A stretch of DNA of 32,816 nucleotides from Alphaproteobacteria bacterium HGW-Alphaproteobacteria-6 (GTDB lineage Bacteria; Pseudomonadota; Alphaproteobacteria; Rhodobacterales; Rhodobacteraceae), in assembly GCA_002841115.1 (NCBI GenBank), contig PHEC01000016.1, positions 1 through 32,816 on the forward strand. Direction: 5' to 3'. The first letter of the stretch is position 1. Every line of letters starts with the position of its first letter. Position numbers and translations under genes: made by a program. This document shows positions 1-6,974 of this stretch, in pieces. Under the pieces are notes generated by a model, which ran no database searches, was not told the origin of the DNA, and worked only from the letters and a program-made list of their open reading frames with translations.

Positions 1-42
1 TTCGCGCACTTCAGGGGAAAACTTGTTCGTTGTCTTGCTCAT
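1..42 (-). CDS. IS3-family transposase OrfA, N-terminal fragment (runs off the window)
   Basis: Fourteen codons are visible from the ATG at 42 and read MSKTTNKFSPEVRE, the familiar N-terminus of IS3-family OrfA proteins, which carry a helix-turn-helix that binds the element ends. The protein is cut by the window edge. A purine-rich GGATGGAG stretch just upstream may serve as ribosome binding site. The call rests on this short motif plus the adjacent terminal repeat. Confidence 0.7.
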   Translation of the reverse strand, partial: MSKTTNKFSPEVRE

Positions 43-95
43 GATGCTCCATCCTACTCAGGAGTTGGAGCCTCCGGAAAACCCGGAGCGGTTCA
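1..95 (-). mobile_element. IS3-family insertion sequence, terminal fragment
   Basis: Read on the minus strand, the sequence starts at 95 with TGAACCGCTCCGGG, the TGA...-type terminal repeat usual for IS3-family elements. An ATG at 42 opens an IS3 OrfA-like reading frame. The element continues off the left edge of the window, so its other end and full length cannot be seen. It sits directly inside an IS66-type tnpA reading frame (96-248), so it inserted after that element. Target duplications cannot be judged from one end. Confidence 0.75.
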
Positions 96-248
96 ACCAT
101 AGACCGCGTAGCGCCGCGCCACTTGTGCCACCGAAATAACCGGCGCAGCCGTCTGGAAACGGATCGACCGCTTTTCCTCATGCGTCCAAAGCCGTTTCGT
201 CCGACGCGTCACGACATCGCCATAGTGTTCACTATCGATGGTGGACAC
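96..248 (-). pseudogene. IS66-type TnpA (OrfA) remnant, interrupted by the IS3 element
   Basis: An open frame of 51 codons from a GTG at 248 contains the stretches RRTKRLWTHEEKRSI and SVAQVARRY, matching the helix-turn-helix N-terminus of IS66-family accessory protein TnpA. The frame is broken at 95/96, where the IS3 terminal repeat begins and puts a stop (TGA) in frame. About 48 bases upstream of the start, the sequence GTAGCCGTCC (minus strand, from 296) could be the IS66 end, since IS66 elements begin with GTA-type repeats and have tnpA first. Too short and broken to be functional. The family call is from motif memory and not from a search. Confidence 0.6.
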
Positions 249-250
249 TA
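223..250. promoter_or_regulatory. 28-bp imperfect palindrome over the IS66 tnpA start
   Basis: The arms TAGTGT (223-228) and ACACTA (245-250) are perfectly complementary, and the inner parts CAC/GTG and ATCGAT also pair. Only two symmetric positions (four bases) break the 28-bp dyad. There is no loop and no T-run, so it resembles a dimeric protein-binding site more than a terminator. It covers the start codon of the tnpA remnant. Function is inferred only. Confidence 0.35.
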
Positions 251-279
251 CCGCGCACTCTCGCCCTGCGGCACTGCGC

Positions 280-1032
280 TCAGACAGGACGGCTACCCAT
301 ATACGGACCGGTCGCCAGATAGACCGCCGCCATCAGGCGACGCTGGGGCGTCATCCGGCGATCGCAGTCACGGGCAAACCGGGTCATCCGCCGGGTGGCC
401 GGGTCATCCAGGATACGGGCGGCGAGGAGACGCTCCTGCGCGGCCGGTTCGGGCCGGGCCTGCCGATCGAACAGCAGGGCGCAGTTGTGATGGATACTGG
501 CGAGCCCCTCATCGCGCGCACCGAAGGATGCCCGCCATGCCGCCGCCGCTTGCTCCAGAAGTGCCGCGGCCTCGGTCAACCGGTCGCTGGCCAACAGGAC
601 GCAAGCCAGATTGTTTCGTGTCGCGGCCTGCCCGGCGCCTGCCAGCTTCATCTTCTGATGGCGCGCGATCTCGGTGAGGTCGTCGCGAAACCGGTCCTGA
701 AGGCCGCGGTGGTAGGACACGCTGCTTGGCTTCAGGGCGACCGGCATCGCCGCCACCCAGCCCATTGCACTTTGCCACAGTTCAAGCGCCTGCCGATGCA
801 TCCGTTCGGAGTGCTCGAGATCGCCTGCCAGACGATGGCAGACACCCAGACTGTCCATGCTGGCGGCCCGGCGCGGGTCAGCGGCGTCGAAGGTCTCGGC
901 AACCCTGGACGCCAGCCGCCATTGCTCATGCGCCTCTTCGGCATAGCCGGCTTGGCGGGCCTTCTCTGCCCCCCAGGCGAATGTCTCCCAGATCAGATCA
1001 CTCGCGACGCATCCCGCCGACGGCTGTCGCAT
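280..1032 (-). CDS. TPR-repeat protein, probably 3'-truncated by an IS66 element
   Basis: A 250-residue, mainly alpha-helical protein whose repeating A/L/W-rich helix pairs (for example around RRAASMDSLGVCHRLAGD and AATRNNLACVLLASD) look like tetratricopeptide repeats, which act as protein-interaction scaffolds. There is no signal peptide. It starts 11 bases after the livF stop, so it is probably the last gene of the glutamine synthetase-livG-livF transcript. The last codons (GSRPV, then stop) fall inside sequence that could be the IS66 end starting at 296, so the natural C-terminus may be lost. The role in the transporter/ligase unit is unknown. Confidence 0.6.
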   Translation of the reverse strand: MRQPSAGCVASDLIWETFAWGAEKARQAGYAEEAHEQWRLASRVAETFDAADPRRAASMDSLGVCHRLAGDLEHSERMHRQALELWQSAMGWVAAMPVALKPSSVSYHRGLQDRFRDDLTEIARHQKMKLAGAGQAATRNNLACVLLASDRLTEAAALLEQAAAAWRASFGARDEGLASIHHNCALLFDRQARPEPAAQERLLAARILDDPATRRMTRFARDCDRRMTPQRRLMAAVYLATGPYMGSRPV

Positions 1033-1043
1033 GCCTGAACACC

Positions 1044-1751
1044 CTATATTCCCAGATAGGCCTTGCGCACATGGTCGTTTCCGCGCAACTCATCGGCTGG
1101 CCCGTCCAGCGTGATCTTCCCGGTTTCCATCACGTAGCCGTAGTTCGCCAGCCTCAGTGCCATCTCCGCATTCTGTTCCACAAGAACAACCGGGGTGCCG
1201 TTCTCCCGGATGGTGAGAATGATCCGCGAGATTTCCTTCATCATCTTGGGTGACAGGCCCAGCGAAGGCTCGTCGAGCAGGATGAGCCTCGGTGACGACA
1301 TCATCATGCGACCGATTGCAAGCATCTGCTGCTCGCCACCGCTGAGTGTGTTGGCGCGCTGGTCGCGTCTTTGCGCAAGAACCGGAAAATATTCATAGAT
1401 CTGTTCCAGTATGGTGTTGAGCCTGGCCTTGTCCCTGCTCAGATAGCCCCCGGTGTAGAGGTTCTGCAAAACGGTCAGGTTCGCAAAAACGTGCCGGCCT
1501 TCCGGCACATGGGCAATGCCGCGCTTGACGATCTCGACCGGCGCAAGCTGATCGATGCGCTCTCCGTCAAACCAGATCTCTCCCTTTGAGGGTCGATTGA
1601 GACCGGATATCGTCCGCAGCGTCGTGCTTTTCCCGGCACCGTTGCTGCCGATCAGGGTCACCACCTGCGCGTCGTCGACTTCAAGCGATACCCCGCGCAC
1701 CGCCCGCACCTGTCCATAATTCACTTCGATCGATCTGACGCTGAGCAGCAT
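1044..1751 (-). CDS. livF: Branched-chain amino-acid-type ABC transporter ATPase LivF
   Basis: ATP-binding subunit of a HAAT (Liv)-class importer acting at the inner face of the cytoplasmic membrane. Visible are Walker A GSNGAGKST, the signature LSGGEQQ, Walker B LILLDEPSLGL and the switch region VVLVEQNAEMAL typical of LivF. At 235 residues it has the normal family length. I chose the ATG at 1751, three bases after the livG stop codon begins, because the longer frame would add a non-family tail overlapping livG. It forms a pair with livG, but the permeases LivH/LivM and a binding protein are absent here, so they must be encoded elsewhere. The substrate need not be an amino acid: amides, urea and other compounds also use this class. 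Confidence 0.93.
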   Translation of the reverse strand: MLLSVRSIEVNYGQVRAVRGVSLEVDDAQVVTLIGSNGAGKSTTLRTISGLNRPSKGEIWFDGERIDQLAPVEIVKRGIAHVPEGRHVFANLTVLQNLYTGGYLSRDKARLNTILEQIYEYFPVLAQRRDQRANTLSGGEQQMLAIGRMMMSSPRLILLDEPSLGLSPKMMKEISRIILTIRENGTPVVLVEQNAEMALRLANYGYVMETGKITLDGPADELRGNDHVRKAYLGI

Positions 1752-1753
1752 TC

Positions 1754-2503
1754 TCAGACCCCTCCCAGATAGGCTTCGATCACGGCCTCGTTGCGAACGA
1801 CCTTCTCGGGGGGGCCGTCGGCAAGGAACCGGCCGAAATTCAGCACCGTGATCCGATCGCAAAGCGACATCACGGCGTGCATGTCATGCTCGACAAGAAC
1901 GATGGAAATGCCGTGCTCGCGCACCTTGCGGATCAGTTCGATCATACGGTTGGTCTCTTCCGAGTTCATCCCCGCAAATGGTTCGTCAAGCAAGAGCAGC
2001 CGGGGTTCAGCGGCCAGAGCGATGGCCAGACCGAGAACCTTCTGGTGCCCGTGCGAAAGGCTGCCGGCGCTTTCATGAAGCCGGTTGCCGAGCCCGACGA
2101 TATCGAGGATCTCGATCGCCCGGCGCTCGTTCTTGAACTCGCCATCGGCACCGCTGCGGACAAGCGCGGTCAGGATGTTGTAATGCGTGTGCATGTGGCG
2201 CCCGGCGACAACGTTCTGCAGCACCGTGAAGTCCTTGAACACGGTCGTCGCCTGAAAGGTCCGGACAATGCCGAGCTTGGCGATGTGATGGATATTCATG
2301 CCGGCGATGTCGCGTCCGTCAAACACGATCTGCCCCGATGTCGGCTTGTAGAATCCGCTGATCAGGTTGAACGTCGTTGTCTTGCCGGCGCCGTTGGGGC
2401 CGATCAGGCCATGGATTTCATTGCTGCGGATCGTGAAGGACAGATCCTGTATCGCCTTCAGCCCACCGAAACTCTTGCTGAGCGCATCAACCACAAGTAG
2501 CAT
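1754..2503 (-). CDS. livG: Branched-chain amino-acid-type ABC transporter ATPase LivG
   Basis: Partner ATPase of LivF. It has Walker A GPNGAGKTT, a signature variant LSHGHQK, Walker B LLLLDEPFAGMN and the conserved VLVEHDMHAVM switch stretch. The characteristic LivG insertion is present (FQATTVFKDFTVLQNVVAGR). I prefer the ATG at 2503 (249 residues), eight bases after an AGGGGG ribosome site, over the TTG at 2509. It follows the glutamine synthetase-like gene by about 150 bases on the same strand, so the two may be co-transcribed, which suggests import of a compound that the ligase handles. Confidence 0.93.
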   Translation of the reverse strand: MLLVVDALSKSFGGLKAIQDLSFTIRSNEIHGLIGPNGAGKTTTFNLISGFYKPTSGQIVFDGRDIAGMNIHHIAKLGIVRTFQATTVFKDFTVLQNVVAGRHMHTHYNILTALVRSGADGEFKNERRAIEILDIVGLGNRLHESAGSLSHGHQKVLGLAIALAAEPRLLLLDEPFAGMNSEETNRMIELIRKVREHGISIVLVEHDMHAVMSLCDRITVLNFGRFLADGPPEKVVRNEAVIEAYLGGV

Positions 2504-2653
2504 TTCCAAATCCCCCTGATCGCCGGCATCTATGCTCGATCCGCCTCTCCGGACGATCCTCCGCCTGCCGCTGGCATCGGGTCGCCCGGCCCTCGACTGC
2601 GGATGCGCCCACCCTGACGGGCAGGCGGATCCGGCTTGGGTTCGTCACGCGGA

Positions 2654-4039
2654 TCAGATGGTATCGAAGTAGCGACGCAGTTCCCATTCGGTGACATTCT
2701 CCGCGACCCACTGCTCGTAGAGGTCGCATTCGGTATCGCGGGTCAATGCATACTGCCCGACGAAGTCGCTGCCGAAGAGTTCCTGCACCTTCTCCGACTC
2801 CTTGAACATGCGCGTCGCGTCCCTGAGATTGCGCGGAAGCTTGCGAAAGCGCGGGTCGTTGCCGGCATTGCCGGTGGCATAGCTCAGCGGCTCCAGCCCG
2901 TTCTCGATGCCGTGCAGGCCCGAGAGAATGCAGGCAGCAATGCACAGATAGGGGTTCATGTCGCCGCCCGGCTGACGGGTCTCGATGCGCACGCCCTCGG
3001 GTTTGGGGCCGGTGATCGCGCGCAGCGCGGCGGTTCGGTTGTCCTCTGCCCAGGACGCGTTTTCGGGGCACCATTGCAGGCTGCTGCGCCGCCGGTAGGA
3101 GTTGATCACCGGGTTGTAGATCGCCGTCAGCTCGGGCATGACGTCCATCATCCCGGCAGCAAACTGGCGCCCGACGGTCGACATCCCGCCGGCCTTTCCG
3201 GTCGAGAATGCCGGCTTGCCGTCTTTCCACAGGCTGAGGTGGATATGCGCGCCGGTTCCGGTATCGCCGATCCTCCACTTCGACATGAAGGTCGCCACCA
3301 GACCGTGCTCGATGCAGAGCTGCTTGAAGTAGAGCTTCGCCCGGGCCGCGCGGTCGGCCATTTCCAGAGCCGGAGCATGCGACAATGCGAACTCGACCTG
3401 GCCATAGCCCAGCTCGCAGTGGAAGGCGTCGATCTCGATGCCGACGCTTGCCATGCGGCTATGGTATTCGCGCATGATCTCTTCGATGTCGACGATCCGC
3501 GTCAGGCTGTAGGCGTTCATCGTTCGGCTCAGCATCGGCAGATCATAGTGCCGGCCCTGTTTGATCAGGTCATTGTCGGCATGCATGATGTAGGTTTCAT
3601 ACTCGACCGCGCAGCGCACATCGAACCCCGCCGCCTCGGCCTTGTCGATCGCCTTGCGCAGCACGGTGCGCGGCGACATCGGGCAAAGCTCGCCGTTCGC
3701 GGGGTCGACCATGTCGCAGACCACCGAGGCGAACTCGGGCCGCCAGGTCTGATGGATCGCCGAATCGAGGTCGGGCACCGTAAACAGGTCCGGGAACCCG
3801 TTCTCGAAGGAACTGAACTTCGATTCCATGACGTCGTCCTGCGTGGACAGGCCATAGAGGATGGTGCAATAGGCATTGCCCAGATCGCCGAGACCCTTGC
3901 TGGGCTTCGTGATCTTCCCGCGCAGCATCCCGTCCATATCGGGAACCTCGATCTGGACATATTTCACGCCAGCCTTGGTCATCTTGTCGATCAGCGCCTT
4001 TGTCCGCGCAGGATCGTTCATCACCGAATTCCTGGACAT
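2654..4039 (-). CDS. Glutamine synthetase-family ligase (probable gamma-glutamyl-amide synthetase)
   Basis: A 461-residue member of the glutamine synthetase fold, which joins glutamate to ammonia or an amine with ATP. Conserved elements in order: the N-terminal beta-grasp (about 20-110); VEYETY with metal-binding Glu (about 145-150); HCELGYGQVEFAL (about 207-219); the ATP-site signature GTGAHIHLSL (261-270); NSYRRR (313-318); NRTAALR (334-340); and RIETRQPGGDMNPYL (351-365). The adenylylation-type C-terminus of classical GlnA is not evident. Together with liv transporter genes and a catabolic operon on the other strand, this points to an amine-specific enzyme (as in isopropylamine, methylamine or aniline routes) rather than housekeeping GlnA. 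The substrate is unknown. The ATG at 4039 has an AAGGA site six bases upstream. Confidence 0.85.
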   Translation of the reverse strand: MSRNSVMNDPARTKALIDKMTKAGVKYVQIEVPDMDGMLRGKITKPSKGLGDLGNAYCTILYGLSTQDDVMESKFSSFENGFPDLFTVPDLDSAIHQTWRPEFASVVCDMVDPANGELCPMSPRTVLRKAIDKAEAAGFDVRCAVEYETYIMHADNDLIKQGRHYDLPMLSRTMNAYSLTRIVDIEEIMREYHSRMASVGIEIDAFHCELGYGQVEFALSHAPALEMADRAARAKLYFKQLCIEHGLVATFMSKWRIGDTGTGAHIHLSLWKDGKPAFSTGKAGGMSTVGRQFAAGMMDVMPELTAIYNPVINSYRRRSSLQWCPENASWAEDNRTAALRAITGPKPEGVRIETRQPGGDMNPYLCIAACILSGLHGIENGLEPLSYATGNAGNDPRFRKLPRNLRDATRMFKESEKVQELFGSDFVGQYALTRDTECDLYEQWVAENVTEWELRRYFDTI

Positions 4040-4246
4040 TTGAAGTCCTTACCTCCCGTTGAGTGTCTTATTGATCATCCAAGTTTTTCACCGCGTTTCC
4101 GGGCGGTGCCTATCTGCGCAGAGGCGTGGACAGTCGCGCGCACCTGGGCGCGCTTTTTCCTGCGTCATGCATCCGCGGCCGATTGTCTGGAGTCCTGCGC
4201 CGCGCGTCATTTGCAGAACGAGGCGCGACGGCATCCGATTTCACTA

Positions 4247-4275
4247 TTGACTTCACCTCCATGCCAGTATTGCAT
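4247..4275 (+). promoter_or_regulatory. Candidate promoter of the gntR-led operon
   Basis: TTGACT at 4247-4252 is a good -35 match. Seventeen bases later TTGCAT (4270-4275) is a weak -10. The predicted transcript would start near 4281, leaving about 25 untranslated bases before the GTG at 4307. The -10 lies inside the tandem 13-bp repeat, which would suit repression by the adjacent regulator. Confidence 0.35.
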
Positions 4276-4294
4276 ACAGTGATTGCATCCAGTA
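4269..4294. promoter_or_regulatory. Tandem 13-bp direct repeat, candidate operator
   Basis: Two abutting 13-mers, ATTGCATACAGTG (4269-4281) and ATTGCATCCAGTA (4282-4294), agree at 11 of 13 positions. They lie between the regulator gene and the divergent glutamine synthetase gene, over the predicted -10 and transcript start of the regulator. GntR/FCD regulators usually bind short symmetric sites, so a head-to-tail pair is a plausible autoregulatory operator. This is inference from position and repetition. Confidence 0.5.
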
Positions 4295-4306
4295 AGGGGG
4301 CGCAGC

Positions 4307-5104
4307 GTGCCGGTGTCAAGTGAGAAATCAGGTCGATCAGCATCCCAGCCCGAGGGATTGGTGGCTGCTGTCCATGCGACAATCCTGGATGCCATCTGTA
4401 GCGGCATGTTTCCGCCTGGCACACGTCTGGGGCAGGAGTGGCTGGCCGAACGGTTCGGCGTCTCGCGTCAGCCCGTCGCGCAGGCGCTTGCCCTGATGAA
4501 GGCGCAGGGGTTTGTCACCGACGTTGGTCGGCGCGGACTGATGGTCAATTCGCTTACCTCCGACTATGTCTCCTCGATGTACGAGGTGCGCGGTGCGCTT
4601 GACGCGCTGGCAGCAAGACTGGCCGCTGCAAACTGTCGGTCGGCCGACCAAAGGGCGTCCGCGCGTGCGGCGTTCGACCGGCTCCTCGCTGCCGGCGATG
4701 CGGCCATCGCCTCGAAAGCCGTGACCGACCTGATCGCCGCGGATGTGGCCTTTCACAGCTATATCTACACGCTCTCGAAGAACTCGGTGATCAGCGAGAC
4801 GATGGAACCCTTGTGGAGCCGGATGCGCTGGGTGATGTCGGCCTATCTGCGCGAGCATGACTGGGCGAAAGGCACCTGGGGCGAGCATCGACGGATCATC
4901 GAGGCTATCCTCGCCGCCGACCCGCAGGCTGCCGCGGCGGCTGTCGACGCGCATTTGGTCAATGCCATCGGCCTGATCGAAGGATCGATCGGCGACGGGA
5001 TGACGAAACTGGGCGCCGCGCAATTTCACTCGCCGATCAGCCTGAAAGGCGATCGCGAGGTGTCGAGGCAAAACGAAAATCAGGAGAAGAGCGATGAAAA
5101 ATGA
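4307..5104 (+). CDS. GntR-family transcriptional regulator, FCD subfamily
   Basis: A 265-residue regulator. The N-terminal winged helix (about residues 15-80) contains LAERFGVSRQPVAQAL, the recognition helix. The C-terminal FCD ligand-binding domain has the metal-site pattern Asp-x3-His in AADVAFH, a His in EHRRII and a His in DAHLVNA. FCD regulators sense small organic acids, so the ligand is likely a pathway acid. The upstream TTG at 4283 is unlikely. The GTG at 4307, six bases after AAGGGGG, is chosen. The gene overlaps the next coding region by 11 bases and is divergent from the glutamine synthetase, so it probably controls both directions. Confidence 0.9.
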   Translation: MPVSSEKSGRSASQPEGLVAAVHATILDAICSGMFPPGTRLGQEWLAERFGVSRQPVAQALALMKAQGFVTDVGRRGLMVNSLTSDYVSSMYEVRGALDALAARLAAANCRSADQRASARAAFDRLLAAGDAAIASKAVTDLIAADVAFHSYIYTLSKNSVISETMEPLWSRMRWVMSAYLREHDWAKGTWGEHRRIIEAILAADPQAAAAAVDAHLVNAIGLIEGSIGDGMTKLGAAQFHSPISLKGDREVSRQNENQEKSDEK

Positions 5105-5510
5105 TGCGGCCCCGATCCGGGTGATGATGACGAAGCTTGGGCTGGATGGTCATGATCGCGGCGTGAAGATCGTCGCCCGCGTCCTGCGCGATGCGGGTAT
5201 CGACGTGATCTATGCCGGTCTGCACCGGTCGCCCGAAGAGGTCGTCACCGCCGCCATTCAGGAAGATGTCGATGTCCTCGGGGTCAGCCTGCTTTCGGGC
5301 GCGCACATGCCGCTTTTCGGGAAGGTCCTGGACCTTCTGAGGGAAAAGAACGCGCTTCACATCACCGTCGTCGGCGGCGGACTGATGCCCGATGAGGATG
5401 TCGCGAAGCTGAAGGAAATGGGGGTTGCCGACATCATGCGGCAGGATTCGACCCCCGAGCAGATCGTGGCAACCATCCGTCGTGTCGTCGCCGAACGCAG
5501 TGATGCGTGA
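5094..5510 (+). CDS. hcmB: B12-binding small subunit of an acyl-CoA mutase (HcmB/IcmB-like)
   Basis: A 138-residue free-standing cobalamin-binding domain. The DGHDRG motif (residues 18-23) supplies His20, the lower axial ligand of cobalt. SLLSG (65-69) and GGG (94-96) complete the Rossmann-like nucleotide-tail pocket. A separate small subunit of this size is typical of isobutyryl-CoA and 2-hydroxyisobutyryl-CoA mutases, whereas methylmalonyl-CoA mutase usually carries the domain fused. It pairs with the large subunit at 7942-9642, although ligase and chaperone genes lie between them. The start overlaps the regulator gene and the stop overlaps the GTG of the next frame, indicating tight translational coupling. 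Confidence 0.92.
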   Translation: MKNDAAPIRVMMTKLGLDGHDRGVKIVARVLRDAGIDVIYAGLHRSPEEVVTAAIQEDVDVLGVSLLSGAHMPLFGKVLDLLREKNALHITVVGGGLMPDEDVAKLKEMGVADIMRQDSTPEQIVATIRRVVAERSDA

Positions 5511-5542
5511 GCGATCGAACAGCGCGCCTTTTAGGGATTAGA

Positions 5543-6967
5543 ATGATGGAAGACTGGTCGTTCCCGCCTGCCTACAATTCCAGCTACCTGCCAGACGCCA
5601 GCCAGCGTTTCTGGTATCCGAAACGCGAGACCATGGATCCCGGCGCGCGCGAGAAGGCAATTCTGGAACGCATCCGCGACGTGATGGCCTATGCCTATGC
5701 CAAGGCGCCATTCTACAAGAACAAGTGGGACGCGGCCGGCATCCACCCGTCGCACATCCGGTCGCTGGAAGATTTCGAGAAGGTTCCGGTCGTCACCAAG
5801 CAGGAATTGCGCGCGGCACAGGAACGCGCCGAACCATTCGGGGACTATCTGTGCATTCCCGAGCAAGAGGTGCACCGCATCCATGGCACATCCGGCACCA
5901 CCGGACGCCCGGTCATCTTCGCGATCGGCAAGAACGACTGGGACGCGATCGGCAACGCCCATGCGCGCATCATGTGGAGTTTCGGCATTCGCCCGGGTGA
6001 TCTGGTGTTCATCGGCGCGCTCTTTTCCCTTTACATCGGCTCCTGGGGCATTCTGGCGGGGTCCGAGCGGATGCGCGCCAAGTCCTTCCCCTTCGGCGCC
6101 GGTGCCGCGGGGCAGACCGCGATCGCCGCGCGCTGGCTGAAACTTGCCAAGCCCAAGGCCATCTACAACACCCCGTCCTATGCGCTGCATCTGGCCGAAG
6201 TCGCCCGCGAGGAAAAGATCGATCCGCGCGAGTTCGGCATCAAGATCATGATGTGTTCGGGCGAGCCGGGCGGATCGATTCCGGCGATCCGCAACAAGCT
6301 TCAGGAAATCTACGGCGCCAAGGTGATCGATTGCGGCACCATGGCGGAGATGACGCCGTGGATGTCTTCGTCCGGCAACAGCGAAACCGATCTCGGCATG
6401 GTGCTGTGGCAGGACATCGTCTATCACGAGGTCTGCGACCCCAAGACCTTCACGCGGGTGCCCTATGGCAGCCAGGGGACGCCGGTCTACACCCATCTCG
6501 AACGCACGTCGCAGCCGATGATCCGGCTTGCTTCGGGCGATCTGACGATGTGGGAAGCGGGCCCTGCCCCCTGTGGCCGCACCTATCCCTATCTGCCGAA
6601 AGGGCTTTACGGCCGGATCGACGACATGTTCCAGATTCGCGCCGAGAACGTCTATCCCAGCGACATCGAGGCGATTGTCGCGGGCATGCCCGAATACGGC
6701 GGCGAACACCGGGTGATCATCACCCGCGCCGGGCAGATGGATGAGCTTTTCGTCCAGATCGAAGCATCGCCGGGCATCTATCAGGCGGGCGATGCCGCGA
6801 TCGCGGACTTGCGTGCGAAAGCGGCGACGCTGCTGCAACGCGGCATCGGCGTCCGCGCCAAGGTCGAGGTGCTGGCGCCCAATACCCTTGAGCGGGCGCA
6901 GCACAAGGCACGCCGGGTCATCGATGACCGCAATCTCTTTGCCTCGCTGCAACAAGACAGGACCTGA
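5543..6967 (+). CDS. PaaK-type acyl-CoA ligase (2-hydroxyisobutyryl-CoA ligase-like)
   Basis: An AMP-forming CoA ligase of the phenylacetate-CoA ligase branch. It should activate a carboxylic acid to an acyl-adenylate and then to the CoA thioester. The phosphate-binding loop reads HGTSGTTGRP. Further motifs are the adenylate pocket CGTMAEMTPW, the hinge YGRIDDMFQIRAENVYPSDI and a C-terminal ERAQHKARRV Lys/Arg stretch. I favour the ATG at 5543 (474 residues), seven bases after AGGG. A GTG at 5507 overlapping the previous stop is an alternative adding 12 residues. Its location between mutase subunit genes strongly suggests it makes the mutase substrate, as Hcl does in the 2-hydroxyisobutyrate pathway. 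Substrate not proven. Confidence 0.88.
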   Translation: MMEDWSFPPAYNSSYLPDASQRFWYPKRETMDPGAREKAILERIRDVMAYAYAKAPFYKNKWDAAGIHPSHIRSLEDFEKVPVVTKQELRAAQERAEPFGDYLCIPEQEVHRIHGTSGTTGRPVIFAIGKNDWDAIGNAHARIMWSFGIRPGDLVFIGALFSLYIGSWGILAGSERMRAKSFPFGAGAAGQTAIAARWLKLAKPKAIYNTPSYALHLAEVAREEKIDPREFGIKIMMCSGEPGGSIPAIRNKLQEIYGAKVIDCGTMAEMTPWMSSSGNSETDLGMVLWQDIVYHEVCDPKTFTRVPYGSQGTPVYTHLERTSQPMIRLASGDLTMWEAGPAPCGRTYPYLPKGLYGRIDDMFQIRAENVYPSDIEAIVAGMPEYGGEHRVIITRAGQMDELFVQIEASPGIYQAGDAAIADLRAKAATLLQRGIGVRAKVEVLAPNTLERAQHKARRVIDDRNLFASLQQDRT

Positions 6968-6974
6968 ACCGAAC

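Noticed and set aside
2636-4282. 548-codon plus-strand frame opposite the glutamine synthetase-like gene
   Set aside because: It is the antisense shadow of a clear GS-family gene; its translation has no recognisable domain and is rich in Arg/His/Gln as expected from reverse reading of GC-rich codons.
4040-4306. Cobalamin riboswitch upstream of the B12-mutase operon
   Set aside because: I looked for a B12-box-like GCCACTG motif and a long structured leader. Neither is visible, and the predicted leader is only about 25 bases.
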